Of a stretch of DNA of 64,000 bases, positions 7,173 through 15,759 are shown one piece after another. A program made the translations under genes and the position numbers. How positions within the stretch are numbered: the stretch's first letter is position 1; each line of letters begins with the position of its first letter. The notes under the pieces were generated by a model, which saw only the letters and a program-made list of their open reading frames with translations, was not told the DNA's origin and made no database searches. Source of the DNA: a virus; the IMG/VR virus record IMGVR_UViG_3300017991_000083, positions 1 to 64,000 of that record. One strand, 5' to 3'.

Positions 7173-9284
7173 CTACTCACGAATCGACGCTATACCATCT
7201 CGCTTCACAACTGTCAAGACATCAGGGAAGTTCTGCTGGATGTTCGGCAGATGACTGATGAGCACGATGGACCTGTCCTGTTCGCGCTCTGACTCGAACA
7301 GCTCGAGCGCCGCCTCCCGGCCCGTCGCGTCCAGGTCCGCCAGGACCTCGTCGAGCATCAGGAACCCGATGCGCGACTCCATCGCACGACTGGCAACAGC
7401 ATTCAGCCCCAGGTACAGGGCCAGGGCCATCCGCTTCTTCTCGCCCCCGCTCCAGGCGTCCCACGGGCTCTCACGTCCCGTCTCCAGGTCGGTGATGAGG
7501 ATCTCGAACTTCTCCGCAGTCCCTCCCGACTGCAGCGGCACTACGGTCTCGAACCGGACACGCACCGCCGGATAGAGCTTCTCAAGGTAGCTGTTGACTT
7601 CGCTCTCGAACTCCGGGATGAAACTGTCGACTACCAGAAGCCGGATCCGCGGGAAGCCGTCGGCCCAGTACTTGGCCATGCGGATGGCCTCGTTCAGGTC
7701 CCCGATCTGCTCGCCATATTCGGCCAGCTCCTTCTCGAGCTTCTTCTTCTCGCGCTTCGCAGACTCGATCGTCGCGATGTTCGACCGGGCCTCTTCGACC
7801 ACGAGCTTGCCGGCCTCGATGTCGTTCTCCATCTCCGTGAGATCGGGCTCCTCATCCGGCAGCCCCTCGCAGGCTTTCTCAGCAGCCTTGAGCTTCTTCT
7901 TTGCCTCGAAGATACGCTCATCGTGGTGGTGCTTGCGCTCCTCGATGGTCTTCTCGACCTCGCCCTGGTGTGCCTGAGCCGCCTCGATGGCAGACATCTC
8001 GTTCTCGAGCCCGTCGATGCGCTTCTGCATCGCGGCCAACTGCTGCTGCTTCTCCTTCAGCCGGAGAAGTTCCTCGGAGTTCTTGACCCGACGGGCACTG
8101 AGTTTCTTCAGGGTCTTCGAGTACTCACGGGCCTGGGCATCGAGCTCGTCGGCGGCCTCCTTTATCGCGTCCGCTGCCTTAGCATCGATGACCCGCCGGC
8201 ACGTCGGGCACGCCGACCCCTTCTGGCCCAGGACCTCGAGGAGCTTCTTGCGCGTACTGTCACAGGAACCGCGGAGAGTTGAGGTCTTGGCGATCTTAGT
8301 CTGCAGCTCGACTTCCCTTTCCTGGCCGGCGGCAATCGCTTCGGTCACATCCTCATCACCGGCCAGAGCAGCGTAGTCAGCCCGGGCACCTTCTATGTTC
8401 TTCTTGATCGTGCCGAGCTTCTCGATCTGCGCCGCGTCCTTCTCGAGCTGCCTCTTCCAACGTCCCAGGTCCTCACTCCGCTGATCCTTCCTGGCCTGGA
8501 CCTCAGACGCCCAATACTCCGCATCAGTCCTGAGCTCGTCCGCCCGCTTCGCCTTCTCCAGGTTCGATCGCAGTGTCTCGAGGAGCCGCTCCCTTGTCAC
8601 GAGAGTCTTCTGTGCCCGGGCCAGTGCAGCATCCCAATCGTCTTCCGTCACCGACCCCATCAGCCCCTCGAGGAGCTCCGTTGCCCGTTCCTTCTTGGCC
8701 ACAACGCGGCCGCGCTCTGACTCCCGCGCACCTGCCGTTGCCCGCGCCAGGCCGGCCGCACGCTCAACGATGTGCAGCCCAAGGATCTTCCCGACAATCT
8801 CGAGCCGGTCCTTGCTCGTGCCCTCGGCGAACACCGAGACGTCGCGCTGGCCGAAGTATGCTACGGACCTGAACGTCTCGAAGTCCATCCCGGTCAGACG
8901 GTTGATGGTCGCCTGGGTGAGCGTCGGCGTCTTGGCGGTCAGGTCCTCCACGCCGGCGTCGGTCTTGCGATGGAGCTCGACGCGGTTGTTCGAGCCACGA
9001 TAACGCCGGATGCGGTAGACATCGCCGGCGACCTCGAATGACAGAACGGCGTGCCCGTTCGTCGCGCCGTGACGGATGATGGCGTCCTTGGGGATCTTCC
9101 TCAGGAGCTTCCCGTAGAACGCCCAGGCAACCAGATCGAGGATAGAGCTCTTGCCCGACCCGTTGCTGTCCGCTCCGGGCGTCTGGTTGTCTCCGACAAT
9201 CAGGAGCATCCCGTACTTCGAGAAGTCGACGGACGCCTCCTCGAACGGGAGTAGGTTCTTGATTGTCAGCTTACGGAGTCTCAT
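7173..9284 (-). CDS. SbcC/Rad50-like recombination ATPase (703 aa)
   Basis: An ABC-type ATPase of the Rad50/SbcC/T4 gp46 family. N-terminal FEEASVDFSKYG is followed by the Walker A loop near residue 42 (NGSGKSS). Long coiled coils surround a zinc hook CPTC near residue 357. The C-terminal lobe has the ABC signature SGGEKKRMALAL and the Walker B LMLDEVLADLD. At 703 residues it is short for bacterial SbcC but normal for phage. It should work with the Mre11/SbcD-like nuclease encoded at 9908-11059 to process DNA ends and hairpins during recombination-dependent replication. Confidence 0.93.
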   Translation of the reverse strand: MRLRKLTIKNLLPFEEASVDFSKYGMLLIVGDNQTPGADSNGSGKSSILDLVAWAFYGKLLRKIPKDAIIRHGATNGHAVLSFEVAGDVYRIRRYRGSNNRVELHRKTDAGVEDLTAKTPTLTQATINRLTGMDFETFRSVAYFGQRDVSVFAEGTSKDRLEIVGKILGLHIVERAAGLARATAGARESERGRVVAKKERATELLEGLMGSVTEDDWDAALARAQKTLVTRERLLETLRSNLEKAKRADELRTDAEYWASEVQARKDQRSEDLGRWKRQLEKDAAQIEKLGTIKKNIEGARADYAALAGDEDVTEAIAAGQEREVELQTKIAKTSTLRGSCDSTRKKLLEVLGQKGSACPTCRRVIDAKAADAIKEAADELDAQAREYSKTLKKLSARRVKNSEELLRLKEKQQQLAAMQKRIDGLENEMSAIEAAQAHQGEVEKTIEERKHHHDERIFEAKKKLKAAEKACEGLPDEEPDLTEMENDIEAGKLVVEEARSNIATIESAKREKKKLEKELAEYGEQIGDLNEAIRMAKYWADGFPRIRLLVVDSFIPEFESEVNSYLEKLYPAVRVRFETVVPLQSGGTAEKFEILITDLETGRESPWDAWSGGEKKRMALALYLGLNAVASRAMESRIGFLMLDEVLADLDATGREAALELFESEREQDRSIVLISHLPNIQQNFPDVLTVVKRDGIASIRE

Positions 9285-9543
9285 CTATGCACACTACCTT
9301 CAGGTGATCTGTTGTGATGCCTAACCTCTCCATCTCTGCAAGACACATCGGCGTGATTGTCGTGAGTCTGATGCGAGCCAAGCGGGCCTGTGCCAGCAGT
9401 CGAATCTTCCTGTCCATCCTGTCCTGCCCAAGGGGATAGAGCATTATCGGGAGCCCAAAGCGAGGCCCCACCCACAGGTATTTCATCCCCGTGGGTTTAC
9501 TGAACATAACCCCGCGGACAACCTTATCCCTGTCAGCTATCAT
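9271..9543 (-). CDS. hypothetical protein (90 aa)
   Basis: Starts MIADRDKVVRG behind a GGGGGGGGTGGG stretch and ends 14 bases inside the start of the SbcC-like gene. Contains a Gly/Pro-rich turn (VGPRFGLP) and a basic helix (RMDRKIRLLAQARLARIR). No family recognised. Its start overlaps the stop of the tiny membrane-protein gene upstream. Confidence 0.6.
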   Translation of the reverse strand: MIADRDKVVRGVMFSKPTGMKYLWVGPRFGLPIMLYPLGQDRMDRKIRLLAQARLARIRLTTITPMCLAEMERLGITTDHLKVVCIDETP

Positions 9544-9680
9544 CCCACCCCCCCCATGACCACGGCGACCAGAAGAGCCAGAAACAGCGTCCCCATTCCG
9601 ACACAGAGCGCCAGGAACGAACATCCCATTAGGGCCAGAAATAGACCCCACAGCAGGCGGTCTTGTTCGTCAGGGTTCAC
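9540..9680 (-). CDS. tiny membrane protein (46 aa)
   Basis: A GTG start at 9680 follows AGGAGAGATA, and the TGA overlaps the next gene's ATG. The product begins MNPDEQDRLLWG and is then almost entirely hydrophobic: two segments rich in Leu, Ala, Gly and Phe joined at a CVGMG turn. This predicts one long or two short membrane helices. It fills an otherwise unexplained gap between two overlapping genes. Function unknown; small membrane proteins of this type can affect lysis or superinfection. Confidence 0.6.
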   Translation of the reverse strand: MNPDEQDRLLWGLFLALMGCSFLALCVGMGTLFLALLVAVVMGGVG

Positions 9681-9921
9681 TATCTCTCCTCATCCCGTTC
9701 CGCTCGAGCCACTCCAGGAACTCCGCTCTGGTGTCCCACGACATCGGCACCCCGATCCTCTGGCCGCGGCTGTTCTTCAACGGCCCCACATGCTCGCACC
9801 AGGCGCCCTGCCGACTGACTCGCGCCTCCACGAGAGAGTACTGTCGAAGAAGGATCCCGGCCGAAAGGACCGCCAGCAGTGCGACCACACACAGGGCCCC
9901 GGGCAGATTACGGCTCCTCAT
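9670..9921 (-). CDS. membrane-anchored hypothetical protein (83 aa)
   Basis: The ATG at 9921 is 9 bases from GGAGG; a GTG two codons earlier is too close to it. Residues 8-24 form one hydrophobic segment (ALCVVALLAVLSAGILL), suggesting an N-terminal anchor with the remaining 55 residues outside. The exposed part contains EFLEWLERNG. Overlaps the SbcD-like gene by 14 bases and the tiny membrane protein by 11. Function unknown. Confidence 0.6.
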   Translation of the reverse strand: MRSRNLPGALCVVALLAVLSAGILLRQYSLVEARVSRQGAWCEHVGPLKNSRGQRIGVPMSWDTRAEFLEWLERNGMRRDSEP

Positions 9922-11059
9922 GTTCACGTGCCTCCATCAGGAGCGAACGCCCCAGGTCGATGAGCTGGTTCATGCCCCTGGCACCGGGCGGCGGTTCCTG
10001 CTCGACGTAGATCTCAATGGCGTCGTCCAGAGAGATGCCGACCTGCATCCCCGCCATCCGAGACTCGCGCTCGCGCTTGACGATATCGTAGGTGGCGATG
10101 ACGTCCCAAGCGCCACGGTCGCGTAGCTGCTTCTTGGCCGTCGCCAGGAGAGTCCCCGCGAACTGGTGACAGAATCCCGAGGACCCCCTGACGAACAGCT
10201 TGACCAGCGCATTCTTCGGGTCGACGGCGAGCCAGTTTGCTTTCGAGTTGGCCTGGTCTACCTCGACTTGGATGAACGGCCGGTCGTGGACGTCGGCGAA
10301 GAACACCTTGCGTACCTCGCCCGTATCCGGGTCGAGCTTGACGCACTTGAAGCCCTTCGCCTGGTCCCTTTCCGAGAACGTCACGCGCCCGATGGACCCG
10401 CTGTAGTAGAGCTGGTCCCCGCGATGGAAGTCGCCGAGCGCGACGTATGCGAACGGGTCGATATCTGCCTGGGTGATCTCGACCCCCTTCTCGGCCTCGT
10501 ACGTGTCCGATGCCCAGGCTCCCATGACAGGGAAGTGCCCGAGCAGAATGTTGATATACTCGTCATCAGTCCAGGCCTTCCACTCTCGAGGGTAGACATC
10601 CCTCGCCCACGGCTGCACGACCAGGTTCACGTTGGCCCTCGACCGGACTGTAGTGAACATGTGATTCCCGAGCTCGTCCAGGACCGCCACGTTGCCGCTC
10701 TGCAGCGGAAACTCCTCCATGACGTAGCTGAACGTCTCCAGGAAATGGCCCTCCCGACCTATGTCGTGCTGGCCGATCGTGATGAACGTCTGGACCCCCG
10801 AGAGTAGGAAGTCCCGGAGCACCCCGGCGAAGACGCGCCGCGTGACCTCGTCAGGCCTGGAGTGGAAGATGTCCCCCGCAACCAGGATGAAGTCGACCCG
10901 CTTCTCGACGGCGAACGCCAGCATCTTCCTGATGTTGGTCGCCAGGTCCAGTAGCCGACGGCTGACCCCGGCCTCGTCACGTCCCCCATAGGAACACGTG
11001 TTGGTCAGGTGCCAGTCGGCAGTGTGTATGAACTTGAGAGCGGGTCGCTTCTTCGACAT
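9908..11059 (-). CDS. SbcD/Mre11-like nuclease (383 aa)
   Basis: A calcineurin-like metallophosphoesterase of the Mre11/SbcD/T4 gp47 family. In order: HTADWHL at residue 12, AGDIFHSR, IGQHD, LLGHFP and ALGDFH. Two usual metal ligands look substituted: the GNHD motif reads GQHD and the late GHxH reads GDFH. Both substitutes can still coordinate metal, so activity is not excluded. Partner of the SbcC-like ATPase encoded at 7173-9284. The C-terminal 130 residues form the capping and ATPase-contact region. Confidence 0.9.
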   Translation of the reverse strand: MSKKRPALKFIHTADWHLTNTCSYGGRDEAGVSRRLLDLATNIRKMLAFAVEKRVDFILVAGDIFHSRPDEVTRRVFAGVLRDFLLSGVQTFITIGQHDIGREGHFLETFSYVMEEFPLQSGNVAVLDELGNHMFTTVRSRANVNLVVQPWARDVYPREWKAWTDDEYINILLGHFPVMGAWASDTYEAEKGVEITQADIDPFAYVALGDFHRGDQLYYSGSIGRVTFSERDQAKGFKCVKLDPDTGEVRKVFFADVHDRPFIQVEVDQANSKANWLAVDPKNALVKLFVRGSSGFCHQFAGTLLATAKKQLRDRGAWDVIATYDIVKRERESRMAGMQVGISLDDAIEIYVEQEPPPGARGMNQLIDLGRSLLMEAREHEEP

Positions 11060-11062
11060 CTT

Positions 11063-11353
11063 CTAGTCGCCCCGGGAATGGGTCTTGCCAGGCCCACCCG
11101 GGCCCGGCGCCGCCATCGCCTTCGTGTGATCGACGAGCTTGAGCCTCTTCGAGTTGGGGACCTTCTTCAGCCGGCCCACGTCGACCCAGCAACAGGCCGC
11201 GGGTTTCCCCGAGTCCTTCTCGCACTTCTCCGGCTCGACGCACACGTGCATACAGCCCGTGTCGTAGACCGAGATCCCCGTCACCCGGCCCTTGAACTTG
11301 CTGATGACATCCTGAACGTGGTCTCCCCACTCGAACGGCGCTCTGAACTCCAT
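11063..11353 (-). CDS. small conserved phage protein, YorP-like fold (96 aa)
   Basis: GDHVQDVISKFKGRVTGISVYDTGC ... VCVEP-type spacing, with a conserved Lys-Gly-x-Val-Thr-Gly core, resembles the short beta-barrel proteins of the YorP family found in many phages. It adds two Cys-rich turns (PEKCEKD, AACCW). The start at 11353 follows GAGGAGGGGGT. First gene below a 100-bp gap holding tandem TCCGGACATT repeats. Function unknown. Confidence 0.65.
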   Translation of the reverse strand: MEFRAPFEWGDHVQDVISKFKGRVTGISVYDTGCMHVCVEPEKCEKDSGKPAACCWVDVGRLKKVPNSKRLKLVDHTKAMAAPGPGGPGKTHSRGD

Positions 11354-11370
11354 ACCCCCTCCTCTCAGAA

Positions 11371-11391
11371 TCCGGACATTATCCGGACATT
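11371..11391. repeat. tandem TCCGGACATT operator-like repeats
   Basis: TCCGGACATT occurs at 11371-11380 and 11382-11391, 11 bp apart, about one helical turn. A related CCCGGACAT lies at 11448-11456. All are in the 103-bp gap (11354-11456) just upstream of the leftward gene that starts at 11353. Same-face spacing suggests a bound protein. I see no convincing promoter in the rest of the gap. Confidence 0.55.
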
Positions 11392-11456
11392 GATTCTGGC
11401 CCGTGTCGAGTTAGGCCCTAGCCCGCAGGCCTTTCTCTGGACACGAACCCGGACAT

Positions 11457-11879
11457 CTACGTGGCCGGAACCACCCCGCACCCGCTAGGCGGCGTCAGGT
11501 TCGCCCGGGCGATGCTCTCAGTCTCGCACCACTCGGATTCCATGATGACCGTACCCTCGGAGTCGCGGGCAACGTGCTTCACATAGTAGGTGAACGTCTT
11601 ACCGGCGTCGGCCTCGGAGATCGAATCGCGATACGTGCCCTGCAGTCCCTCGCCCATGTAGGGCAAGTCGACCGCGACCAGCTCCATATCCGCCTGGCCC
11701 TCCTCGAGCCGTGCGAGGTCGGTCGTGATGATCGCATCGGCCGGCCCGATCCAGGTCCCGTCGAGCCACGTGACGTCGAGCAGGCCGGTCTGAGTGTAGA
11801 AGTCCGCCGCGCAACACGCGCCCGGCATCAGCGCCATCGCCACGAGCGCCATCGCCAGCAGGGTCACTGGTAGTCTCAT
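11457..11879 (-). CDS. secreted protein with signal peptide (140 aa)
   Basis: The start at 11879 follows GGAGGGACCG. Residues 1-24 are a textbook signal peptide: Arg, a long Leu/Ala/Met core, then ACCAAD at the cleavage zone. The mature part is beta-rich and acidic with two late Cys (WCETE, GCGVV), possibly a disulfide, and resembles a fibronectin- or Ig-like sandwich. Adjacent to a second exported protein. Function unknown; an envelope or surface-associated role is inferred from export. Confidence 0.7.
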   Translation of the reverse strand: MRLPVTLLAMALVAMALMPGACCAADFYTQTGLLDVTWLDGTWIGPADAIITTDLARLEEGQADMELVAVDLPYMGEGLQGTYRDSISEADAGKTFTYYVKHVARDSEGTVIMESEWCETESIARANLTPPSGCGVVPAT

Positions 11880-11888
11880 CGGTCCCTC

Positions 11889-12173
11889 CTAGTCTGTGGG
11901 AGCCACAGCACAGCCCCCGATCTCCAGCACATATCCAGTTGCCACTCTGAACATCAGCGTGTGCGTGCCGGGTCCGGCGTAGGGAGTCCAGAACTCCATC
12001 GTCCCCGCGCTGCTCGAGACGGGCTCGAGCTCCGGCACACGAACGCCGTCGACGTAGATCTCGTATGTCGTATCCGGCATAACACCTGACAGGGTGTGGT
12101 GCATGTTCATTGGCGCCGCAGCGACGACCGCCAGAACAAGCACCACCATCCCTGTCAGGGCGGGCCGGATCAT
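11889..12173 (-). CDS. exported small beta-sandwich protein (94 aa)
   Basis: The ATG at 12173 overlaps the upstream TAA by one base. Residues 1-22 form a hydrophobic signal sequence or anchor (VVLVLAVVAAAP). The mature domain has TTYEIYVDGVRV and a Ser-rich turn and looks like a fibronectin-like strand set. Pairs with the next gene downstream as two exported products. No specific function. Confidence 0.65.
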   Translation of the reverse strand: MIRPALTGMVVLVLAVVAAAPMNMHHTLSGVMPDTTYEIYVDGVRVPELEPVSSSAGTMEFWTPYAGPGTHTLMFRVATGYVLEIGGCAVAPTD

Positions 12174-13087
12174 TACTTCAGGTCCTCCATCACCGTGAAG
12201 ATGTGGCCTCCGTTGTCGAACACGGTCGCGCCAGGACACATGCTGTCAGCGAAGTTCACCGCCTGGACGACGTCGTCGTCCGTGATGTTGTCGCCCGTCT
12301 GCGAGCCGGCGGGACCGCACGGGATGATGAGCGGCGGCAGCCGGAACGGGTTCTCGCGCAGGCCGTAGGGACCACCACGAATAACGTCGAGCCCACGGAG
12401 CCTCTGCGGCGAGCCGTCGTGGAACGAGTTCGGGAAGTTCTCGTAGCAGATGCCGTCACAGGCCGGGCAACGGTGCGTGCCGTTGCCGAACACGCTCACG
12501 CGCTCCTTGGTCCAGACTCTGCCCGACCGCTTGGCCAGATTGAATCTGAACGACGCGACGAAGAAGTAGAGGTCTTCGATGTAGCTCGTCAGCTCGAACT
12601 CCTCGAGCTTCACTCCGTTCCACTTCCCGAGCCACCAGTTGATGCCCTTGTCGGGCAGGTAGTCAAGGAACAGGCCGTCGGGGATGAGGCGGAAATGCGG
12701 TGCGTGCCCCACGAGCAGGCCACAGTGGACATCGACCAGGTCCCGGACCACGTTCTGATGCCGGAAGTCTATCATCGCCTGCGGGTTTGGCGTGTCACTG
12801 ACCACGACCTCGCCCTCCGCGTTGCGGAACCAGGCATTGTTCGCCTCAACCGCTTCTCGAATCCTGACCTGGGGCTCCGCCTGTGATGTCCAACTGATGT
12901 AGATCACGGGGACATGTAGCAGTATCAGCGCCCCTTCGCGCTGACGGGCGATGCACCAGTCCATCGCCGCCGGGTCCTGCATCGTCCGCCACTGGACGCA
13001 GATGACCTTGTAGCGCCCATCGATGTCCAAGGGCGGCTCCTGCGCTCGGAAGAAGTATCCGGGCTTCACTCTATCGGGAAGACTCAC
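12173..13087 (-). CDS. glycoside-hydrolase-like TIM-barrel protein (304 aa)
   Basis: A GTG start at 13087 behind GGAGGCGCT overlaps the RecA stop. Features recalling uncharacterised TIM-barrel glycosidases include [13 protein letters not shown], then [13 protein letters not shown], then DGLFLDYL with an Asp at a strand end. A late CPACDGIC could bind metal. No signal peptide is seen, although the two genes below encode exported proteins. A sugar-active enzyme is a tentative reading from motif spacing only. Confidence 0.5.
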   Translation of the reverse strand: MSLPDRVKPGYFFRAQEPPLDIDGRYKVICVQWRTMQDPAAMDWCIARQREGALILLHVPVIYISWTSQAEPQVRIREAVEANNAWFRNAEGEVVVSDTPNPQAMIDFRHQNVVRDLVDVHCGLLVGHAPHFRLIPDGLFLDYLPDKGINWWLGKWNGVKLEEFELTSYIEDLYFFVASFRFNLAKRSGRVWTKERVSVFGNGTHRCPACDGICYENFPNSFHDGSPQRLRGLDVIRGGPYGLRENPFRLPPLIIPCGPAGSQTGDNITDDDVVQAVNFADSMCPGATVFDNGGHIFTVMEDLK

Positions 13088-14175
13088 AGCGCCTCCTCAA
13101 TGGCTTTCGCCAGTTCCGCGTTCTCCTTCAGGACTCCCCTCAGCGCCTCACGACCCTGGGCGAGGGCCCCCTCCGGGAGCTTCCCGGAGAATGCGAGCTG
13201 GATCGCCGCCACCGTGTTCGCCGCCGGCGGATCTTCGCCCTCGCCCAGGTAGTAGAATGCGCCCTTGCGCGTGATGACGCCCGACGCCTCAGCCAGATCG
13301 ATGAGCTCGCCTATGCGATCGAGCCCCTCGCCGTAGATGATCGCCGAACGGGCGACCCGGAACGGCGGAGCGAGCTTGTTCTTCACGACCTTCAATCTGA
13401 GCCTGTGGCCAGTCGGGCCCTCGTCCTTCCCGCCCGCACCCTTGATCTTCTCGCCAGCCCGGACGTCGATGCGCTGACTCGCATAGAACTTCAGGGCCCG
13501 ACCACCTGGCGTCGTCTCGGGATTGCCATACATCACACCGATCTTCATGCGTATCTGGTTGATGAAGATGGCGCAGGTTCTGGTCTTGTTGATGGCCGCC
13601 GCGAGCTTCCTCAGCGCCTGGGACATCAGTCTGGCCTGCAGGCCCACGTGCGAGTCGCCCATACTGCCCTCGACCTCGGCACGCGGCAACAGGGCCGCTA
13701 CCGAATCCAGGACAACGATGTCTACCGCGCCGCTCATCACGAACTTCTCCATGATCTCGAGCGCCTCTTCGCCGCTGTCCGGCTGAGAGACGATGAGCGG
13801 GTTGTCCTTGGTGTCGATGTGGACTCCCAGGGCACCGGCGTAGTCCCTGTCGAGCGCGTTCTCGACGTCGATCATGACCGCCGTGCCGCCCTGGGCCTGG
13901 CACTGTGCGATGGCCGAAAGGGCCAGAGTCGTCTTGCCCGAGCCCTCGGGCCCGTAGACCTCGACGATGCGCCCCCTGGCGAACCCGCCTATGCCCAGGG
14001 CCCGGTCCAGGGCCGGGCTCCCGGTCGGGATCACGTCTATGTGTTGGGTCGGCACGGTCCCGTCCAGGGCGAGAACCGAGCCTACCCCGTACTGCTTTTC
14101 GATCTGGCCAACGGCCGCGGCAAGGGCCGCTTTACGGCCGTCTTCTTTGGCCGTTGTTTTCTTCTTTCCACCCAC
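13084..14175 (-). CDS. recA: RecA recombinase (363 aa)
   Basis: Full-length RecA. Walker [10 protein letters not shown] near residue 75, the strand IDVENALD with the conserved Glu (cellular RecA usually has DAEHALD), Walker [15 protein letters not shown], loop 2 [17 protein letters not shown], and C-terminal YYLGE. A GTG start at 14175 follows GGAGA; the start lies within the end of the uracil-DNA glycosylase gene, so the two are coupled. It would catalyse strand exchange for phage recombination and could displace or assist host RecA. Confidence 0.97.
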   Translation of the reverse strand: MGGKKKTTAKEDGRKAALAAAVGQIEKQYGVGSVLALDGTVPTQHIDVIPTGSPALDRALGIGGFARGRIVEVYGPEGSGKTTLALSAIAQCQAQGGTAVMIDVENALDRDYAGALGVHIDTKDNPLIVSQPDSGEEALEIMEKFVMSGAVDIVVLDSVAALLPRAEVEGSMGDSHVGLQARLMSQALRKLAAAINKTRTCAIFINQIRMKIGVMYGNPETTPGGRALKFYASQRIDVRAGEKIKGAGGKDEGPTGHRLRLKVVKNKLAPPFRVARSAIIYGEGLDRIGELIDLAEASGVITRKGAFYYLGEGEDPPAANTVAAIQLAFSGKLPEGALAQGREALRGVLKENAELAKAIEEAL

Positions 14176-14849
14176 GGCATCAGTCTCCGGATGAGTCGGA
14201 CCAGCTCGCGCACGTCCGACTTGTAGGGCCCATAGGTCGCAGCTTCGTCTCTGACCAGGACTGCAGGATGGAGCATCGCGAAGTAGAGGCGGTGCCCGGT
14301 CTCCTTGGTGTAGAACGTCTGGCCGCGCTTTTTCTTGATCCCCTGCAGGCCGATCAGCTCCTGCAGTGGCAGGCCCCCGAACAGAACCACGATCTTCGGC
14401 TTGACGAGCTCAATCTCGGCGTCGAGCCATCGCCGGCACGCATTGAGCTCCTTCCGACTAGGGTCACGGTTCCGTCCGTCAGTGAAGGGCCGGCACTTCA
14501 CGAGGTTCGTGACATAGACCTCGTCCCGTTCCAGGCCCACCTTGGACAGGATGCGGTCGAACCATTCGCCGGATGGCCCCACGAACGGCCGACCGATCCT
14601 GTCCTCGTCTCGGCCGGGGCCGATGCCGATGAACATCACATCAGCGTCGACCCCGCCCTCGCCGCACACCGCCCGGCCCCTGGTCCTTTCCAGGCCACAG
14701 GCGGTGCAGGCTCTCACTCCCGAACACAACTGCCTGAGGGAGTCAGCCGGACTAGAAGTTGTCGTCCTCTTCGTCGTCGTCGGCGACTTCTTCGTCTTCT
14801 TCGTCGTCTTCGACGTCCTCGTCTTCTTCGTCGTCGTCGGCATCCTCAT
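14082..14849 (-). CDS. family-4 uracil-DNA glycosylase (up to 255 aa)
   Basis: Iron-sulfur UDG signature: [10 protein letters not shown], then [20 protein letters not shown] (active site), [15 protein letters not shown] and the late HPAV. Four Cys are placed as expected for a 4Fe-4S cluster. The start is uncertain. An ATG at 14849 or 14843 (with GAGG upstream) overlaps the SSB-like gene by about 95 bases and adds a Thr/Lys-rich leader. A TTG at 14729 would give the more usual family length. Removes uracil from DNA, consistent with a repair role beside RecA. Confidence 0.9.
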   Translation of the reverse strand: MRMPTTTKKTRTSKTTKKTKKSPTTTKRTTTSSPADSLRQLCSGVRACTACGLERTRGRAVCGEGGVDADVMFIGIGPGRDEDRIGRPFVGPSGEWFDRILSKVGLERDEVYVTNLVKCRPFTDGRNRDPSRKELNACRRWLDAEIELVKPKIVVLFGGLPLQELIGLQGIKKKRGQTFYTKETGHRLYFAMLHPAVLVRDEAATYGPYKSDVRELVRLIRRLMPWVERRKQRPKKTAVKRPLPRPLARSKSSTG

Positions 14850-15759
14850 CCTCAGACTCGTCGTCCTCTACCTCTTCGTCCTCAGACTCGTTGTCCTCTA
14901 CCTCTTCGTCCTCGGACTCGTCGTCCTCTACCTCTTCGTCCTCGGACTCGTCGTCCTCTACCTCTTCGTCCTCGATCTCGTCAGGGGCGACATCGTCGCC
15001 GTCATCGAAGGCGGCATCGACATCGACGTCCCCCTCGATCCCCTCGGAGATGCCGAGCGCCATGTAGATCTCGCCGAGCGGGGTCGGGTCCTGGTAGGCC
15101 AGCAGACCGTCGCCGAGCAGGTCCATCGGATCGGACATCTCGCTCAGGTCCGGCATCTTGCCCGACTCGGCCGGCGGGATGGGCTGCACGGTGTAGCGCG
15201 TCGCACGGCCAGAGCCCGTCTTCTTGATGTTCACGATCCACTTCGTCGGCGCACCGTAGCTATCCATCGCCGCGAAGTCGGCGATGCTCTCGAAGATCTG
15301 CGGGCCGATGCCATCACGCCCGCCGAGGAGCTCGATGCGGTCCCCGTAGACCGGAACCTGCTTGGTCGCCTGCTTGCCGTCCTTCATGACGGGGACCTTC
15401 TTCCCGTCCTTGCCCTTCTTCCAGCGCTTCTTCTTGACGAAGGTCACGGGGACCGCCGCCAGGTAGAACTTGCGCTGCCAGGAACAGCGCTGGTCAGGCG
15501 GCGGGACACCGGCCTCGCGCTCGTCCCTGATGAGCTGACAGGCCGGACACTTGTCGACCGCCATGCCCTGCTTCCTGTAGCCGCCAGGGCAACAGAGTCG
15601 GACGTTCCCGCCGTCCGGGTTCTCCGTCCAGTGAACCACGGCCTTGCCGTATGCGTCCCGGACGATTCGGACGAAGTTGTCCCCCTCCGCCAGCGTGATG
15701 CCCTTGCTGCGCCTCTCGCCGTCGAAGTCCTTGCTCAGTTGCCTACTCTCCTGCACCAC
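14752..15759 (-). CDS. single-stranded DNA-binding protein, gp32-like (335 aa)
   Basis: A GTG start at 15759 is set by AGGAG with an 8-base spacer. Features: a conserved core with a Cys knuckle (CCPGGYRKQG ... CPAC), basic strands, GAPTKWIVNIKKTGSG then TRYTVQPIPP. The C-terminal tail of about 90 residues is almost pure Asp/Glu and ends DDNF. An acidic tail ending in Phe is a hallmark of SSB and phage gp2.5/gp32 proteins, where it recruits replication partners. Location between polymerase and UDG/RecA genes supports the call. Four 30-bp tandem repeats build part of the tail. Confidence 0.7.
   Translation of the reverse strand: MVQESRQLSKDFDGERRSKGITLAEGDNFVRIVRDAYGKAVVHWTENPDGGNVRLCCPGGYRKQGMAVDKCPACQLIRDEREAGVPPPDQRCSWQRKFYLAAVPVTFVKKKRWKKGKDGKKVPVMKDGKQATKQVPVYGDRIELLGGRDGIGPQIFESIADFAAMDSYGAPTKWIVNIKKTGSGRATRYTVQPIPPAESGKMPDLSEMSDPMDLLGDGLLAYQDPTPLGEIYMALGISEGIEGDVDVDAAFDDGDDVAPDEIEDEEVEDDESEDEEVEDDESEDEEVEDNESEDEEVEDDESEDEDADDDEEDEDVEDDEEDEEVADDDEEDDNF
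14851..14970. repeat. four 30-bp tandem repeats inside SSB-like gene
   Basis: Units start at 14851, 14881, 14911 and 14941. The last two are identical and the others differ by one or two bases. Each encodes a ten-residue acidic unit (ESEDEEVEDD type) in the C-terminal tail. In-frame copy-number changes would lengthen or shorten the tail by ten residues. Confidence 0.85.
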
